From Tatumella ptyseos ATCC 33301 (GTDB taxonomy: Bacteria > Pseudomonadota > Gammaproteobacteria > Enterobacterales > Enterobacteriaceae): DNA of 64,000 nt. Of the stretch, positions 1 to 11,075 are shown piece by piece (the stretch's first letter is position 1; each line of letters opens with the position of its first letter). The translations under genes and the position numbers were made by a program. The notes below the pieces were generated by a model, which was given only the letters and a program-made list of their open reading frames with translations, searched no databases and was not told the DNA's origin. The stretch spans positions 27,681 through 91,680 of the forward strand of contig NZ_JMPR01000046.1 in assembly GCF_000735525.1 (NCBI RefSeq). Reading direction: 5' to 3'.

Positions 1-47
1 CCGGCAGCGAAAACCGGTATTTTTGTCGCCGGCTATCCGGAGTTATT

Positions 48-968
48 ATGAAAATTACGGTACTGGGGTGCGGAGCCCTGGGACAACTATGGCTGTCAGC
101 CTTACACCGTCAGGGACATGAGGTTCAGGGATGGCTACGCAATGCTCATTCCGGCACCCACGTTCATATCACCGCTCCTGACGGAGAAATGCATCGTCAC
201 TGGTTTCCGGCCAATCGCCAGGCATTGCTTGCGGACTGCGAGTTACTACTGGTAACGCTTAAAGCAGCACAAATTTCGTCCGCCGTTCTGCAAATTCAGC
301 CCTTATTGCCCTCCCGCTGCATTATCGTACTGATGCATAACGGGATGGGGGTGGTTGATGAGTTACCTCCCCTGCCCCAGACTGTACTGCGGGCGATTAC
401 GACGCATTCCGCCTGGCGTCAACAGGGACGGGTCATCCATGTTGCCCATGGGGTCACGCATATCGGGCCTGTGGCCAGCAATGAAAACCATCTCAGTCCG
501 CTGGCTGACCTGCTGCATGAGGCATTACCGGAAGTGGCCTGGCATAACGATATCCTGCCCGCCTGCTGGAATAAGCTGGCCATCAATTGTGTGATCAATC
601 CGCTCAGCATTAAATACGACTGTACTAACGGTGAACTCCTGCAGTACGGCGGTGAAATTACCACGCTCTGTGAGGAGATAGCCGCAGTAATGAACCGTGA
701 GGGCCTGCATGCCGATGCCAGGCAACTGGAGCAGAATGTGACCCATGTCATGCAGAACAGCGCGGCTAACTATTCATCTATGCTGCAGGATATCCGCACG
801 GGGCGCACAACAGAAACAGACTATATTACCGGCTACCTGCTGCGTAAGGCTGCCGGGTATGGTCTTGCGGCCCCCGCAAATCGCGAATTATATCAGAGAG
901 TAAAAATAAAGGAGTCGGCCAATGGGCACCCAAAAATCAGTGCTGGTTTGTCTGGCGCATGGCAGTGA
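48..968 (+). CDS. panE: 2-dehydropantoate 2-reductase (ketopantoate reductase)
   Basis: Reduces ketopantoate to pantoate with NADPH, a cytosolic step of pantothenate and coenzyme A synthesis. The 306-residue protein opens with a Rossmann motif, GCGALG at residues 7-12. The catalytic lysine sits at position 176 in NKLAIN, the same position as in the E. coli enzyme, with Asn180 after it. Length fits the family (E. coli 303). A purine-rich site (CCGGAG) precedes the ATG. The 3' end overlaps the start of yajL by 47 bases, so the two are probably co-transcribed and translationally coupled. The gene order panE-yajL-thiI is as in E. coli. Confidence 0.97.
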   Translation: MKITVLGCGALGQLWLSALHRQGHEVQGWLRNAHSGTHVHITAPDGEMHRHWFPANRQALLADCELLLVTLKAAQISSAVLQIQPLLPSRCIIVLMHNGMGVVDELPPLPQTVLRAITTHSAWRQQGRVIHVAHGVTHIGPVASNENHLSPLADLLHEALPEVAWHNDILPACWNKLAINCVINPLSIKYDCTNGELLQYGGEITTLCEEIAAVMNREGLHADARQLEQNVTHVMQNSAANYSSMLQDIRTGRTTETDYITGYLLRKAAGYGLAAPANRELYQRVKIKESANGHPKISAGLSGAWQ

Positions 969-1521
969 AGAAACCGAAGCGGTTACCGTTATCGACCTGC
1001 TGGTCAGGGCAGGCATTCACGTCACTACAGCCAGTACAGAAAGCGATGGTGAACTGCTGATCACCTGCTCCCGTGGCGTCAGATTACAATGCGATACCGC
1101 GCTGGTCTCCGTTGCGGATCAGCCTTTTGATGCACTGGTTCTGCCAGGGGGACAGAAAGGGGCTGAAACCTTCAGCGAAAGCGTCCTGTTGCTGGAAACC
1201 CTCCGTCAGTACCGGACAACCGACCGGATTGTCGCTGCCATTTGCGCAGCACCGGCGCTGGTGCTGGCAGCCCATGAGCTTTTCCCGGACGGAAATATGA
1301 CCGGCTTCCCTGGCCTGCGCGAAAGTATTCCGGCAAAACAGTGGGTCGAACGCCGGGTCGTCTGGGATCCACGAGTGAACCTGCTGACCAGTCAGGGACC
1401 GGGGACCGCGTTTGATTTTGGGCTGAAACTGATTGATCTGCTGGCAGGCCCTGACACCGCCCGGGAAGTGGCTGAACCTCTGGTTCTGGCCCCGGGGATC
1501 TATAACTACCAGGAAATCTGA
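922..1521 (+). CDS. yajL: DJ-1/PfpI family protein deglycase or chaperone YajL
   Basis: Member of the DJ-1 (PARK7) family, credited in E. coli with protein and nucleotide deglycase activity and oxidative-stress chaperone activity. The nucleophilic cysteine lies in [12 protein letters not shown] at residue 108, in the nucleophile-elbow context, and the conserved acidic residues near Glu16 are present. It has 199 residues. An AAGGAG site about 8 bases before ATG 922 lies inside the end of panE, which supports this start despite the overlap. A bidirectional hairpin terminator follows directly. Confidence 0.95.
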   Translation: MGTQKSVLVCLAHGSEETEAVTVIDLLVRAGIHVTTASTESDGELLITCSRGVRLQCDTALVSVADQPFDALVLPGGQKGAETFSESVLLLETLRQYRTTDRIVAAICAAPALVLAAHELFPDGNMTGFPGLRESIPAKQWVERRVVWDPRVNLLTSQGPGTAFDFGLKLIDLLAGPDTAREVAEPLVLAPGIYNYQEI

Positions 1522-1524
1522 TAC

Positions 1525-1562
1525 AAAAAAGCCCGTGATAAGGTGAGTTATCACGGGCTTTC
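1525..1562. terminator. bidirectional intrinsic terminator, yajL/thiI
   Basis: A 10-bp stem, GCCCGTGATA paired with TATCACGGGC, is preceded by an A run and followed by CTTTC. It lies between the convergent ends of yajL and thiI and can stop transcription from both sides. Confidence 0.85.
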
Positions 1563-1577
1563 AGAGGTTATCTGCCG

Positions 1578-3026
1578 TTACGGACGATACACTTTCACAT
1601 TCGTATAGCCCTGCTCATGCAGGTAAAGTGCCTGCAGACGACTCATCACTCCCCGATCACAATACAGAAGCCAGGTACGGCTCTGGTCAAGGTCAGCAAA
1701 CTGGCTGCCGAGCTTATAAAACGGCAGCGATTTGATCTCGACATTCCCCGCCTGTAACGGGTTCTCTTCGTATTCATCGACCGACCGGATATCCAGGATA
1801 CTGTCGTTTTCACCGAACGCATCCACCGTTTCAATCTCAACCACATCGCGGGCCGCTTGCTCCGCAATCTCGCGAATATCCAGATTGCTGGCTTCTTCAA
1901 CCACTTTTTCCAGGATACCGAAATCGAAGTTTTCTTCTTCGGCCAGGATCTTACTCTTCAGCGCTTTCACTGTCGGACTTTTGGAGATCACACCACAGTA
2001 TTCCGGCATGGTACGGGCAAAATCTTCCGTCCCGATCTTACGCGCCACATCAATGATATGTTCTTTATCATGAGAGATCAGCGGGCGCAGGATCAGTGTG
2101 TCACTGGCATTATCAATTAAGCGCAGATTGGTCAGCGTCTGGCTGGAGACCTGGCCGAGTGCTTCACCGGTCACCAGCGCCTGCACGCCATAGCGCTCTG
2201 CCACCATGGAGGCAGCACGAACCATCATGCGCTTAAGCACAACCCCCATCTGGCCGTCATCGATATTTTCGAGGATGGCACCCACAACAGGTTCAAAGTC
2301 GATGGCGACAAACCGGACACGGTGCGAACGACCGTAACGGGTCCAGAGGTAATGAGCCACCTGCCGCACACCAATCTCATGGGCAGCGCCCCCGAGATTG
2401 AAGAAACAATAGTGCACCCGGCATCCGCGACGCATCAGCATATAGCTGGACACACCGGAATCGAACCCACCGGAGATTAGCGATAAAACATCTTCCTGCG
2501 TCCCGATAGGGAAGCCGCCAATACCTTCATGCCGTTCGGTCACCAGCAACAGACGGTCATCGTCGATTTCCAGGTTAACCGTCACTTCCGGACGGGTTAA
2601 CCGGACAGAGGCGGAAGGAATGTGCTGGTTCAGTCCGCCGCCAACATAACGCTCAACATCCTGTGAGCTGAACTCATGTTTCCCGCGGCGTTTAGCACGG
2701 ACACAGAAGGTTTTACCTTCCAGTCTTTCACGGTTTAATGCCAGGGTCTGCTCAAAGATGTCGTGCATATCGGTGTAAGTATGTTCTTCCACCGCCAGGA
2801 TATGATGGATCCCGGGAATACGCGTCAACTCTTCGGCAATTACCGGTTTCAGCGCTTCATTTTTTGAACGGACGACAATGTGGTCCCAGTGACGAACAAC
2901 TTTGATCTCTTCGTCGACGGTTTTCAGGATATTGCGAATATTTCCGTTAAGGATTTTAATAAAACGCAGTCGTACAGACTGGCTTTTAATCGTGATTTCC
3001 GGAAACAGTTTTATGATAAACTTCAT
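1578..3026 (-). CDS. thiI: tRNA uridine 4-sulfurtransferase ThiI
   Basis: Makes 4-thiouridine at tRNA position 8 and passes sulfur from IscS towards the thiazole of thiamine. The order of parts is complete: an N-terminal ferredoxin-like and THUMP region (about 1-165), a PP-loop ATP pyrophosphatase with SGGFDS at 185-190, and a C-terminal rhodanese domain. The catalytic cysteine in YCDRGVMSR is residue 456, the same number as in E. coli, and the total of 482 residues is also identical. Transcribed away from xseB; the roughly 240-base gap between them must hold divergent promoters. Confidence 0.98.
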   Translation of the reverse strand: MKFIIKLFPEITIKSQSVRLRFIKILNGNIRNILKTVDEEIKVVRHWDHIVVRSKNEALKPVIAEELTRIPGIHHILAVEEHTYTDMHDIFEQTLALNRERLEGKTFCVRAKRRGKHEFSSQDVERYVGGGLNQHIPSASVRLTRPEVTVNLEIDDDRLLLVTERHEGIGGFPIGTQEDVLSLISGGFDSGVSSYMLMRRGCRVHYCFFNLGGAAHEIGVRQVAHYLWTRYGRSHRVRFVAIDFEPVVGAILENIDDGQMGVVLKRMMVRAASMVAERYGVQALVTGEALGQVSSQTLTNLRLIDNASDTLILRPLISHDKEHIIDVARKIGTEDFARTMPEYCGVISKSPTVKALKSKILAEEENFDFGILEKVVEEASNLDIREIAEQAARDVVEIETVDAFGENDSILDIRSVDEYEENPLQAGNVEIKSLPFYKLGSQFADLDQSRTWLLYCDRGVMSRLQALYLHEQGYTNVKVYRP

Positions 3027-3264
3027 GGCGGCACAGGCTTATTCAGGGAAAATAAGTGTTAATAACTTACACACTTAACTGTTAAAATCAGAGAATGGCG
3101 GACAGCTTCGGAGATGTCCCGCATCCAGGATGCGCGAGTATATCATCTTTGTTGCGACTCTGCTTCTGCAACCTCTGTCACATTGATCATTTTGCTAATC
3201 GTTTGTGGTCAGCTACCATAAGTGATTACAATTGAATATATAAATCGTTGAGCCGGTGTCTACT

Positions 3265-3507
3265 ATGCCTAAAAAAACCGAACCTTCTGTCAGCTTTGAA
3301 CAAGCGCTGCAGGAGCTGGAAAGCATTGTCCGTCGTCTGGAAGGGGGGGAATTGCCATTAGAAGAAGCCCTGAACGAATTTGAAAAAGGCGTAAAGCTTG
3401 CCAAAACCGGCCAGCAAACATTACAGAAAGCCGAGCAACGGGTGCAGATCTTACTGAAACCGGATGAAAATGCCGGCCTGAATGCCTTCACCCCGGACAG
3501 TCACTAA
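3265..3507 (+). CDS. xseB: exodeoxyribonuclease VII small subunit
   Basis: Small helical subunit of exonuclease VII, the bidirectional single-strand nuclease; XseA is encoded elsewhere. The sequence from [16 protein letters not shown] through the [16 protein letters not shown] core matches the family along its length. I start at ATG 3265 (80 residues, the E. coli length). An in-frame GTG at 3256 would add only three residues, and neither start has a strong ribosome site. The stop codon overlaps the ispA start by one base (TAATG), so xseB-ispA-dxs form an operon as in E. coli. Confidence 0.95.
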   Translation: MPKKTEPSVSFEQALQELESIVRRLEGGELPLEEALNEFEKGVKLAKTGQQTLQKAEQRVQILLKPDENAGLNAFTPDSH

Positions 3508-4406
3508 TGGATTTGTCGATATTACTGGCCACCTATCGTCAGCGGGTGGATAACACATTAACCCGATTACTTAATGACCTGCCCTTTCAGAGTTCTCCAC
3601 TGGTGAATGCCATGGAGCACGGCGTATTGTTAGGCGGCAAGCGTATGCGGCCGTTTCTGGTCTATGCTACCGGTCATATGCTGGGGGTTCCGCTCCCGGT
3701 GCTGGATATCCCTGCCGCGGCCATTGAATGTATTCATGCCTACTCATTGATCCATGATGATCTGCCTGCGATGGATGATGATGCATTACGACGGGGGCAA
3801 CCGACCTGTCATATCGCTTTTGGTGAAGATACCGCCATTCTGGCCGGTGACGCCTTACAGACTCTGGCTTTCACTGCCCTGAGTACTCATCCGATGCAGG
3901 ACGTCACGGCAGAAACCCGGCTGGCCATGATCTCCGAACTCGCCACCGCCAGTGGCGCTGCAGGTATGTGTGGCGGACAGGCGCTGGATTTAGCCGCGGA
4001 AGGAAAATCCGTCGGTCTGGAGGCACTGGAGACTATCCATCGCCATAAAACCGGCGCATTAATTCGTGCGGCAGTCAGAATAGGTGCCTGTTGTGCCGGC
4101 GAAAAAGCCCTGCCGTTGCTGCCGGAACTTGATCGTTATGCCAGTTCTATCGGGCTGGCTTTTCAGGTTCAGGATGACATCCTCGATGTTGTCGGCGACA
4201 CCGAGGTTATCGGTAAACGCCAGGGGGCCGATATCGCCCTCGGGAAAAGCACCTACCCGGCCCTGCTTGGCCTTGAAGGGGCCCGCGAAAAGGCCCGCCT
4301 GCTCTGCCAGGAAGCCATGGATGCATTGGATAAGCTCGCCGAAAAATCTTTCGATACCGCCTCATTACAGGCGCTGGCGGGTTATATAATTGAACGTGAT
4401 AAATAA
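3507..4406 (+). CDS. ispA: (2E,6E)-farnesyl diphosphate synthase
   Basis: Condenses isopentenyl diphosphate with dimethylallyl and geranyl diphosphate to give farnesyl diphosphate for undecaprenyl lipid and quinone side chains. Both aspartate-rich Mg-binding motifs are visible: DDLPAMDDD at 84-92 and DDILD at 223-227. The 299 residues fit the family. It is the middle gene of xseB-ispA-dxs, with a one-base overlap upstream and dxs starting 19 bases after its stop. Confidence 0.98.
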   Translation: MDLSILLATYRQRVDNTLTRLLNDLPFQSSPLVNAMEHGVLLGGKRMRPFLVYATGHMLGVPLPVLDIPAAAIECIHAYSLIHDDLPAMDDDALRRGQPTCHIAFGEDTAILAGDALQTLAFTALSTHPMQDVTAETRLAMISELATASGAAGMCGGQALDLAAEGKSVGLEALETIHRHKTGALIRAAVRIGACCAGEKALPLLPELDRYASSIGLAFQVQDDILDVVGDTEVIGKRQGADIALGKSTYPALLGLEGAREKARLLCQEAMDALDKLAEKSFDTASLQALAGYIIERDK

Positions 4407-4425
4407 CATCCATAATGAGTCACTG

Positions 4426-6291
4426 ATGAGTTTTGATACCACCCAATACCCGACACTGGCGCTGGCAAGCACAGTGCAGGAATTACGTCTATTGCCAAAA
4501 GAGAAGCTCCCTGCCCTGTGTGGTGAGCTGCGTCAATACCTGCTCGACAGTGTCAGCCAGTCCAGCGGCCATTTTGCCTCCGGACTGGGGGTCGTCGAAC
4601 TGACGGTCGCTCTGCACTATGTTTACAATACACCGTTCGATCATCTGGTCTGGGATGTCGGTCATCAGGCATATCCGCACAAGATCCTGACCGGCCGTCG
4701 TGACCGTATCGGCACTATCCGTCAGAAAAACGGGCTGCACCCGTTTCCGTGGCGCGATGAAAGTGAACACGACGTACTGAGTGTTGGTCATTCATCAACC
4801 TCGATCAGTGCCGGACTGGGCATGGCGGTAGCGGCAGAAAAAGAAGCCGCAGGACGCCGCACCGTCTGTGTGATAGGTGACGGTGCCATTACCGCAGGTA
4901 TGGCCTTTGAAGCCATGAACCATGCCGGCGATATTAAGCCGGACATGCTGGTGATCCTGAACGATAACGATATGTCGATTTCAGAGAATGTCGGGGCGCT
5001 GAATAACCGGGTGGCCCAAATCCTCTCCGGAAAAACCTATTCACGGTTGCGGGAAAGTGGCAAACGCGTTCTGACCGGGCTGCCGCCAATCAAAGAGCTG
5101 GTAAAACGTACCGAAGAACACCTGAAAGGAATGGTTTCCCCGGGTACATTATTCGAAGAGCTTGGCTTTAATTATATCGGTCCGGTCGACGGTCATGATG
5201 TGCTGACACTGGTCAGTACATTAACCAATATGCGTAACCTGAGCGGCCCGCAATTTCTGCATATCATCACCCGTAAAGGGAAAGGCTACGCACCGGCAGA
5301 ACAGGATCCTATTGCCTGGCATGCGGTACCGAAGTTTGACCCGGCCAGCGGAGCGCTGCCTAAGAGCAAAGACGGCATTCCCACCTATTCCAAAATCTTC
5401 GGCGACTGGCTGTGTGAAATGGCTGCACAGGACGATAAGCTGATGGGGATCACCCCTGCGATGCGTGAAGGCTCCGGGATGGTCCGTTTTTCCCGCGAAT
5501 ATCCGCAGCAATATTTTGATGTCGCGATTGCCGAACAACATGCGGTGACCTTTGCCGCAGGCATGGCCATTGGCGGCTATAAACCGGTCGTGGCGATTTA
5601 CTCGACCTTTCTGCAACGTGCCTACGATCAATTGATCCATGATGTTGCTATTCAGAAACTGCCGGTGTTGTTTGCTATTGACCGCGGAGGTATTGTCGGT
5701 GCCGACGGACAGACCCACCAGGGCGCCTTCGATATTGCCTTCCTGCGCTGTATTCCGGACCTGGTGATCATGACCCCGAGTGACGAAAATGAATGCCGGA
5801 ACATGCTGTATACCGGTTATCACCATCAGCAGGGGCCAAGTGCGGTGCGCTATCCGCGGGGTAATGGTCGCGGGCTGGAAAGTGAGCCGCTGCAACAGTT
5901 ACCGCTGGGTAAAGGCCTCGTGAAACGTCAGGGAGAAAAAATCGCTATTCTGAACTTCGGGACGCTGTTGCCTGAAGCCGAAAGCGTGGCCGAATCACTG
6001 AATGCTACCCTGGCTGATATGCGCTTTGTGAAGCCTATGGATGAAGCTCTGGTGCTGCAACTGGCAGAAAGCCACGACATGCTGGTGACGCTGGAAGAAG
6101 GTGCTATTAGCGGGGGTGCCGGTAGCGGAGTGAATGAAATTCTGATGGCAGCACGTCGCATGACACCGGTACTGAACCTGGGGCTGCCTGACCGCTTTAT
6201 TTCACAGGGCACTCAGGATGAAGTTCGTCATGACCTGGGGCTGGATGCAGAGGGAATTCTGGCGGCTATCGAACGCTGGCAGGCGCTGTAA
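4426..6291 (+). CDS. dxs: 1-deoxy-D-xylulose-5-phosphate synthase
   Basis: Thiamine-diphosphate enzyme joining pyruvate and glyceraldehyde 3-phosphate, the first step of the MEP isoprenoid pathway; the product also feeds thiamine and pyridoxal synthesis. The [18 protein letters not shown] cofactor motif and the transketolase-like central domain ([13 protein letters not shown]) are intact. I begin at [14 protein letters not shown] (621 residues, E. coli 620) and not at the upstream in-frame ATG within the end of ispA, because the family starts here. Its neighbour thiI uses the same product in thiazole synthesis. The E. coli neighbour yajO is absent. Confidence 0.97.
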   Translation: MSFDTTQYPTLALASTVQELRLLPKEKLPALCGELRQYLLDSVSQSSGHFASGLGVVELTVALHYVYNTPFDHLVWDVGHQAYPHKILTGRRDRIGTIRQKNGLHPFPWRDESEHDVLSVGHSSTSISAGLGMAVAAEKEAAGRRTVCVIGDGAITAGMAFEAMNHAGDIKPDMLVILNDNDMSISENVGALNNRVAQILSGKTYSRLRESGKRVLTGLPPIKELVKRTEEHLKGMVSPGTLFEELGFNYIGPVDGHDVLTLVSTLTNMRNLSGPQFLHIITRKGKGYAPAEQDPIAWHAVPKFDPASGALPKSKDGIPTYSKIFGDWLCEMAAQDDKLMGITPAMREGSGMVRFSREYPQQYFDVAIAEQHAVTFAAGMAIGGYKPVVAIYSTFLQRAYDQLIHDVAIQKLPVLFAIDRGGIVGADGQTHQGAFDIAFLRCIPDLVIMTPSDENECRNMLYTGYHHQQGPSAVRYPRGNGRGLESEPLQQLPLGKGLVKRQGEKIAILNFGTLLPEAESVAESLNATLADMRFVKPMDEALVLQLAESHDMLVTLEEGAISGGAGSGVNEILMAARRMTPVLNLGLPDRFISQGTQDEVRHDLGLDAEGILAAIERWQAL

Positions 6292-6298
6292 GCAGAAA

Positions 6299-6331
6299 GT
6301 CAGATTCGGCAACGGGTTTGCCGAATCTGAC
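6299..6331. terminator. hairpin between dxs and pgpA
   Basis: A near-perfect 14-bp stem, GTCAGATTCGGCAA with TTGCCGAATCTGAC, around a CGGG loop, sits between convergent dxs and pgpA. The T-rich tail is short on both strands, so it may stabilise mRNA ends as much as terminate. Confidence 0.6.
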
Positions 6332-6353
6332 CCGTTTCTGATTGGGACAAGAC

Positions 6354-6863
6354 TCAGAAAGGAATGAATGCAGGAAAGTAGTGCGCTACCGCAAAGATTA
6401 ACGCCGCAGAGATCACCCCGGCGACAATATCATCAACCATGATCCCCATACCTCCCCGGACATTGCGGTCAAACCAGCGGATTGGCCAGGGCTTCCAGAT
6501 ATCGAAAACGCGGAAAACAACGAACCCTATCGCAATCCATTGCCAGTGGTGATTCGGGATCGCCACCAGCGTTATCCACATACCGATAAATTCATCCCAG
6601 ACAATACTGCCGTGATCATGAACACCCATATCTTTTGCGGTTCTGTGGCAGAGATAAACGCCCAGACAGATCCCCAGCAACACAATCAGATAATAGAGTT
6701 CCTGCGGTAACTGGATCAGAAAATACCAGAACGGTATCGCCGCCAGCGACCCGGCCGTCCCCGGCATCACCGGGCTAAGCCCGCTACCGAAACCTACGGC
6801 AAGCAGGTGCCACGGATTAGTCAGTCGCAGACGTGAGATGACTTGCTGTCTATTTCCGGCCAA
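6354..6863 (-). CDS. pgpA: phosphatidylglycerophosphatase A
   Basis: Inner-membrane phosphatase that dephosphorylates phosphatidylglycerol phosphate in phospholipid synthesis. It has 169 residues. The [18 protein letters not shown] entry motif, the [16 protein letters not shown] acidic signature and the [14 protein letters not shown] segment match PgpA closely. Hydrophobic segments around 35-65, 95-115 and 140-165 are consistent with a membrane protein. Its start lies inside the end of thiL (14-base overlap), making it the last gene of the nrdR-ribD-ribH-nusB-thiL-pgpA run. Confidence 0.97.
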   Translation of the reverse strand: MAGNRQQVISRLRLTNPWHLLAVGFGSGLSPVMPGTAGSLAAIPFWYFLIQLPQELYYLIVLLGICLGVYLCHRTAKDMGVHDHGSIVWDEFIGMWITLVAIPNHHWQWIAIGFVVFRVFDIWKPWPIRWFDRNVRGGMGIMVDDIVAGVISAALIFAVAHYFPAFIPF

Positions 6864-7827
6864 AATGATCGTATCCTTTCACATGTATCGTGGCAGGTTT
6901 ACCCTGATCCAGCAGAACCAGCCCTTCACTCTCCGGCGCAATCTGGCCGATACAGTGATAGGGAACCCCCAGGTGGTCAAGGGACACCGCCAGCGCACCC
7001 CGATTGATCTCCGGTACGGTGAAGCATAGCTCATAATCTTCGCCGCCACTGAGTGCCCAGCGCTGTGCCTGCTCTTTACCAAACCCTTCTTTCAGTGCTG
7101 TAGAAAGTGGCAAGGTATCAATATTAATTCTGGCACCGACCCGGCTGTTCTTCAGAATATGGCCTAAGTCTGCCAGCAGGCCGTCCGAAATATCAATCGC
7201 TGACGTGGCGAGATCTCTTAACGCCTGCCCCTGAAGAATACGCGGTACCGGACGAAGGTGACGCTTGATCAATGCCTCATAGATGGCCGGGTCATCGGTA
7301 CGGACATGATGCTGCAACAGCGCCAGCCCTGCGGCACTGTCCCCCAGGGTTCCGGTCACAAAGATCCAGTCTCCGGGTTTCGCACCATTACGTTTCAGCG
7401 CCCGCCCTTCCGGGATCAGCCCGTGAATACCGAGCGTCATACTGAGCGGACCCCGGGTGGTATCCCCGCCAATCAATTGCATGTCGTAATAATTCAGAAG
7501 TTCAAACAGGCTGTCACTGAATGCCTGCAACCACTCTTCATCGACAGAGGGTAATGTCAGTGCCAGTGTCAGCCAGGCAGGATCTGCGCCCATGGCAGCA
7601 AGGTCACTGAGATTGACCGCTAAGGCTTTGTAACCAAGGTCTGAAGGGTGGATATCACGCAGGAAATGTATCCCTTCCACCAGCGTATCGGTACTGATCG
7701 CCAGGGTCTTTTTTTCAGGGACATTAAGAAGAGCGCAATCGTCTCCGATGCCTTTAACAACATCACGACGAGAGCTGGTAACACGATTAAAATAACGAGC
7801 AATGAGCTCAAATTCGCCACAGGACAT
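6850..7827 (-). CDS. thiL: thiamine-monophosphate kinase
   Basis: Phosphorylates thiamine monophosphate to the active diphosphate. It belongs to the AIR synthase-like ATPases, with the metal-binding GIDGDDCALL-type region near the N-terminus (GIGDDCALL), [16 protein letters not shown] in the middle and [11 protein letters not shown] near the C-terminus. I choose ATG 7827, giving 325 residues exactly as in E. coli and the MSCGEF start typical of the family; an in-frame GTG at 7839 would add four residues. It overlaps pgpA and follows nusB after a possible attenuating hairpin. Confidence 0.95.
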   Translation of the reverse strand: MSCGEFELIARYFNRVTSSRRDVVKGIGDDCALLNVPEKKTLAISTDTLVEGIHFLRDIHPSDLGYKALAVNLSDLAAMGADPAWLTLALTLPSVDEEWLQAFSDSLFELLNYYDMQLIGGDTTRGPLSMTLGIHGLIPEGRALKRNGAKPGDWIFVTGTLGDSAAGLALLQHHVRTDDPAIYEALIKRHLRPVPRILQGQALRDLATSAIDISDGLLADLGHILKNSRVGARINIDTLPLSTALKEGFGKEQAQRWALSGGEDYELCFTVPEINRGALAVSLDHLGVPYHCIGQIAPESEGLVLLDQGKPATIHVKGYDHFGRK

Positions 7828-7861
7828 AAGCGGGATCACTAAGCAGGTACGTTATTGATAT

Positions 7862-7884
7862 AAAAAAGGCCGGAGAACCGGCCT
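7862..7884 (-). terminator. terminator-like hairpin between nusB and thiL
   Basis: On the minus strand, stem AGGCCGG and CCGGCCT (loop TTCT) runs straight into six Ts. It sits just downstream of nusB and before thiL, so it probably ends or attenuates the nrdR-nusB transcript, lowering thiL-pgpA expression. Confidence 0.75.
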
Positions 7885-7892
7885 GAGTATCA

Positions 7893-8312
7893 TTACTTAC
7901 GATTCGGACGAATTTGTGGTGCTGCTTTATCCAGAACGCCATTCACAAACTTATGGCTGTCTTCGGCACCAAAGACCTTCGCCAGCTCAATGCCTTCATT
8001 GATAGCGACTTTATAAGGCACGTCGTCACGTTTGCTCAGTTCGTACAGCGCAATACGTAAGGCGGCTTTTTCAACCTGGCCCAGTTCATCCAGACGACGG
8101 GTCAGGTAAGGCTGCATCAGACCATCAAGATAGGCACTGTTGTTCGCGACACCAGCCAGTATTTCGCGGAAATAGTTAACATCAACATCTTTGACGTCCT
8201 GTTCCGCCAGAAACTGGTATTCCACATCGGAAATGTCATTATTGGATATCTGCCAGGAATAGAGTGCCTGGAGGGCACACTCCCGGGCACGGCGGCGAGC
8301 AGCAGGTTTCAC
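7893..8312 (-). CDS. nusB: transcription antitermination protein NusB
   Basis: With S10 (NusE) it binds boxA RNA and takes part in rRNA and phage antitermination. All-helical protein of 139 residues, the E. coli length, starting [21 protein letters not shown] with the conserved basic RNA-binding face. The start codon is GTG, as in E. coli, preceded by GGGGAA. It follows ribH by 16 bases in the same operon. Confidence 0.97.
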   Translation of the reverse strand: MKPAARRRARECALQALYSWQISNNDISDVEYQFLAEQDVKDVDVNYFREILAGVANNSAYLDGLMQPYLTRRLDELGQVEKAALRIALYELSKRDDVPYKVAINEGIELAKVFGAEDSHKFVNGVLDKAAPQIRPNRK

Positions 8313-8328
8313 AAAATTCCCCTTAAGA

Positions 8329-8799
8329 TCAGGCGTTAATAGCTTCTAATACATTAATCATTTCAAGTGCGGTCAGTGCCGCTTCGGCACCTTTATTACC
8401 CGCTTTAGTACCGGCACGCTCAATAGCCTGCTCGATATTTTCGGTCGTTAACACTCCGAAGGCGACAGGAATGTCACTGTTCATTGCCACGCTGGCAATC
8501 CCTGAACTGGCTTCCCCGGCCACAAATTCAAAGTGCGCTGTTCCGCCACGGATCACCGTGCCAAGCGCGATCACCGCGTTATATTTGCCGGTGTTGCACA
8601 GCGCGCGCGCAGCCAGAGGTAATTCGTAAGCTCCGGGTACCCAGACGACGGTAATATTTTCATCTTTCACCTGACCAATACGTTTCAGCGCATCGATAGC
8701 ACCGTCCAGCAGACTGTCATTGATAAAATTATTAAAACGGGCAATGACAATGGCAACGTTAGCTTCAGGCGTTGCTACAGCAGCTTCGATAATTTTCAT
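8329..8799 (-). CDS. ribH: 6,7-dimethyl-8-ribityllumazine synthase
   Basis: Penultimate step of riboflavin synthesis: joins the ribitylamino-pyrimidinedione with dihydroxybutanone phosphate, usually in an icosahedral 60-mer. It has 156 residues, with the family motifs [30 protein letters not shown] (catalytic histidine region) and [12 protein letters not shown]. An AAAGGAAG site precedes the ATG. It sits between ribD and nusB. No FMN riboswitch-like structure is seen upstream of the operon. E. coli uses the name ribE for this gene. Confidence 0.97.
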   Translation of the reverse strand: MKIIEAAVATPEANVAIVIARFNNFINDSLLDGAIDALKRIGQVKDENITVVWVPGAYELPLAARALCNTGKYNAVIALGTVIRGGTAHFEFVAGEASSGIASVAMNSDIPVAFGVLTTENIEQAIERAGTKAGNKGAEAALTALEMINVLEAINA

Positions 8800-8892
8800 A
8801 CACTTCCTTTCAGGTAAAAGTCGGGTCGCCCGGCAAGGGGGGCGAATTTTAGCATACTCTTTCGCGCTCTGCTCTCGCTTTTGCGCAAACTC

Positions 8893-9996
8893 TCATTCCG
8901 GGCGTAAAATAACCCGTAAGTCATCACCGATACGGCGAACATCCTCAAAACAAAATGCCGGGGCCTCGGCCAGCCGGGTAAGCCCCGGTAAGGCACAGAG
9001 CCCGCGGGCTTCATTACCGAGAAGCTTCGGCGCCAGGTAAACAATTAATTCATCCACCACCCCGGCACGTATCAGAGCACCGGCCAGGGTCGCCCCGGCT
9101 TCGGTCCAGACACTGTTGATCTGCTGGCGGCCTAACTGCATCATCAGCGCGACGAGATCAAACCCGCCGTTGTGTTCCGGCACCACTATCTGCTTCACCG
9201 TGTCAGGCCATTCCCCGTCGGGGCGGGAACGTATCAGCCAGGTTTCGCCTGGCCCGGAAAACACCGACTGTGCTGGCTGTAATTGCTGCTGCCGGTCGGC
9301 TATTACGCGGATGGGCTGGCGAAGACAGGCTTCTCCGCCGATGGCCGCCAGCGTCTGACTGTCCAGTGAACCGGCACGCACGGTGAGCGCGGCATTATCC
9401 GCAATAACCGTTTTCGCCGTGCTGAGAATGGCATGACTCTGTGCGCGGAACTGCTGCACATCCCTGCGGGCGGCATCGGAGGTGATCCACTGGCTTTCGC
9501 CGCTCGCCATGGCCGTTCTGCCATCCAGCGAAGCCCCCAGTTTCAACTGTAGCCACGGAAATCCGGTACGCATACGCTTCAGAAAACCACGGTTCAGGGC
9601 TTCCGCTTCCTGTTGCATCAGACCATGACTGACCTCAATCCCGGCCTGGCGCAGCCGATACAGCCCCCGGCCTGCCACTTCCGGATTCGGATCCTGCATC
9701 GCCGCAACCACACGGGAGACTCCGGCCGCAATTAAGGCATCACAACAGGGAGGGGTCCGGCCAAAATGGCTGCATGGCTCCAGCGTGACATAAGCCGTGC
9801 CGCCGCGCGCTGCCTCTCCGGCGGCACGCAAGGCATGGACTTCCGCATGAGGCTCCCCGGCCCGCTGATGCCACCCTTCCCCGACAATCTGCCCGTCACG
9901 GACAATCACACACCCGACATTCGGGTTCGGTGCGGTGGTAAAGCGGCCCCGTCTGGCAAGTTCCAGCGCCCTGGCCATAAATACCTGATCAGTCAT
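8893..9996 (-). CDS. ribD: bifunctional riboflavin deaminase/reductase RibD
   Basis: Carries out the deamination and side-chain reduction steps that turn the GTP cyclohydrolase II product into the ribitylamino-uracil precursor. Residues 1-145 are the zinc deaminase domain with HAE at 50-52 and the [11 protein letters not shown] zinc motif at 74-84; the rest is the DHFR-like reductase domain. It has 367 residues. The first codon overlaps the nrdR stop in an ATGA junction, which indicates translational coupling. Confidence 0.97.
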   Translation of the reverse strand: MTDQVFMARALELARRGRFTTAPNPNVGCVIVRDGQIVGEGWHQRAGEPHAEVHALRAAGEAARGGTAYVTLEPCSHFGRTPPCCDALIAAGVSRVVAAMQDPNPEVAGRGLYRLRQAGIEVSHGLMQQEAEALNRGFLKRMRTGFPWLQLKLGASLDGRTAMASGESQWITSDAARRDVQQFRAQSHAILSTAKTVIADNAALTVRAGSLDSQTLAAIGGEACLRQPIRVIADRQQQLQPAQSVFSGPGETWLIRSRPDGEWPDTVKQIVVPEHNGGFDLVALMMQLGRQQINSVWTEAGATLAGALIRAGVVDELIVYLAPKLLGNEARGLCALPGLTRLAEAPAFCFEDVRRIGDDLRVILRPE

Positions 9997-10451
9997 TCAC
10001 GTTTATCCTGTAACCGGGCAATTTCTTCGCCGAACTCGCGGATATCCTCGAAACTGCGATACACAGAGGCAAAGCGAATATAAGCCACTTTATCCAGCAT
10101 TTTCAGCTCATCCATCACCAGATTACCCAGCATTTTACTGGGCACTTCTCTCTCTCCGGTGGCCCGCAGATGTGCTTTAATCCGGTGAACTGCACTGTCC
10201 AGCGCGTCCGAACTCACCGGACGCTTTTCCAGTGCTTTCATCATGCCGCGCATCAGTTTATCTTCGTCAAAGGGTTCACGCACATCGTCACTTTTTACCA
10301 CTCTTGGCATCACCAGTTCCGCGACCTCAAACGTGGTAAACCGCTCATGGCAGACCAGACACTGACGACGACGGCGTACCGACGACCCCTCACTGACCAG
10401 CCGGGAGTCTATGACCTTGGTATCTACGGCTGCGCAAAACGGACAATGCAT
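9993..10451 (-). CDS. nrdR: transcriptional repressor NrdR
   Basis: Nucleotide-sensing repressor of ribonucleotide reductase operons. The N-terminus is a zinc ribbon with Cys3, Cys6, Cys31 and Cys34, followed by an ATP-cone domain (about 46-136). It has 152 residues against 149 in E. coli. It is the first gene of the ribD-ribH-nusB cluster. The gap of about 180 bases to kbp on the other strand must hold divergent promoters. I did not find NrdR boxes here. Confidence 0.97.
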   Translation of the reverse strand: MHCPFCAAVDTKVIDSRLVSEGSSVRRRRQCLVCHERFTTFEVAELVMPRVVKSDDVREPFDEDKLMRGMMKALEKRPVSSDALDSAVHRIKAHLRATGEREVPSKMLGNLVMDELKMLDKVAYIRFASVYRSFEDIREFGEEIARLQDKRE

Positions 10452-10633
10452 CGAATTATTCCCAAGCTTAAGTAATCATTCAGTCTAGTGTAACGCGAAG
10501 ACATCGTTAACTAAATGTATTCACGTGCGGTGACTTTCATTTTGCCGCAACCACGTTATTCTTTATCTCTGTTTACGACTATGCTTAATGTGTTTATCGT
10601 AAATATTCACAAAAAAATCAGGAGTCAATGAGT

Positions 10634-11068
10634 ATGGGTTTATTTAGTTTTGTTAAAGAAGCGGGTGAAAAACTGTGGGATTCCGTCTCTGCCGATGATG
10701 GCAGCAAAATCCAGGATCATTTAAAAAAGCTGGGCATTCCTGACAGCGATAAAGTGAATGTCAGTGTTAATGACGGGACAGCAACCGTGACCGGTGATGG
10801 CCTGAGCCAGGAACTGAAAGAAAAAATCCTGGTTGCCGTCGGTAACGTGGCAGGGATCACCCATGTGGATGACCAGGTCAGCACCAGCGGCCCGGAAACT
10901 ACCCCGACAATCTATACCGTAAAATCCGGAGACACACTGAGTGCTATCTCTAAGCAGGTTTACGGAGATGCTAACCAGTACAACAAAATCTTTGAAGCGA
11001 ACAAGCCTATGCTGACAAGCCCGGACAAAATTTATCCGGGCCAGGCACTGCGTATTCCACAGGCATAA
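10634..11068 (+). CDS. kbp: potassium-binding protein Kbp (BON-LysM)
   Basis: Small soluble protein of the Kbp (YgaU) family, which binds K+ in E. coli. A BON domain (about 20-85) and a LysM domain (about 95-142, [18 protein letters not shown]) are clear. I start at ATG 10634 (144 residues, [15 protein letters not shown] as in E. coli): the AGGAG site is 9 bases away, while it is only 3 bases from the ATG at 10628. In E. coli this gene lies elsewhere; here it is between nrdR and yajI. Confidence 0.93.
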   Translation: MGLFSFVKEAGEKLWDSVSADDGSKIQDHLKKLGIPDSDKVNVSVNDGTATVTGDGLSQELKEKILVAVGNVAGITHVDDQVSTSGPETTPTIYTVKSGDTLSAISKQVYGDANQYNKIFEANKPMLTSPDKIYPGQALRIPQA

Positions 11069-11075
11069 TATCCGC

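Noticed and set aside
6570-6580. DnaA box TTATCCACA inside pgpA
   Set aside because: A single isolated match within a coding sequence, with no cluster or AT-rich unwinding region to suggest an origin.
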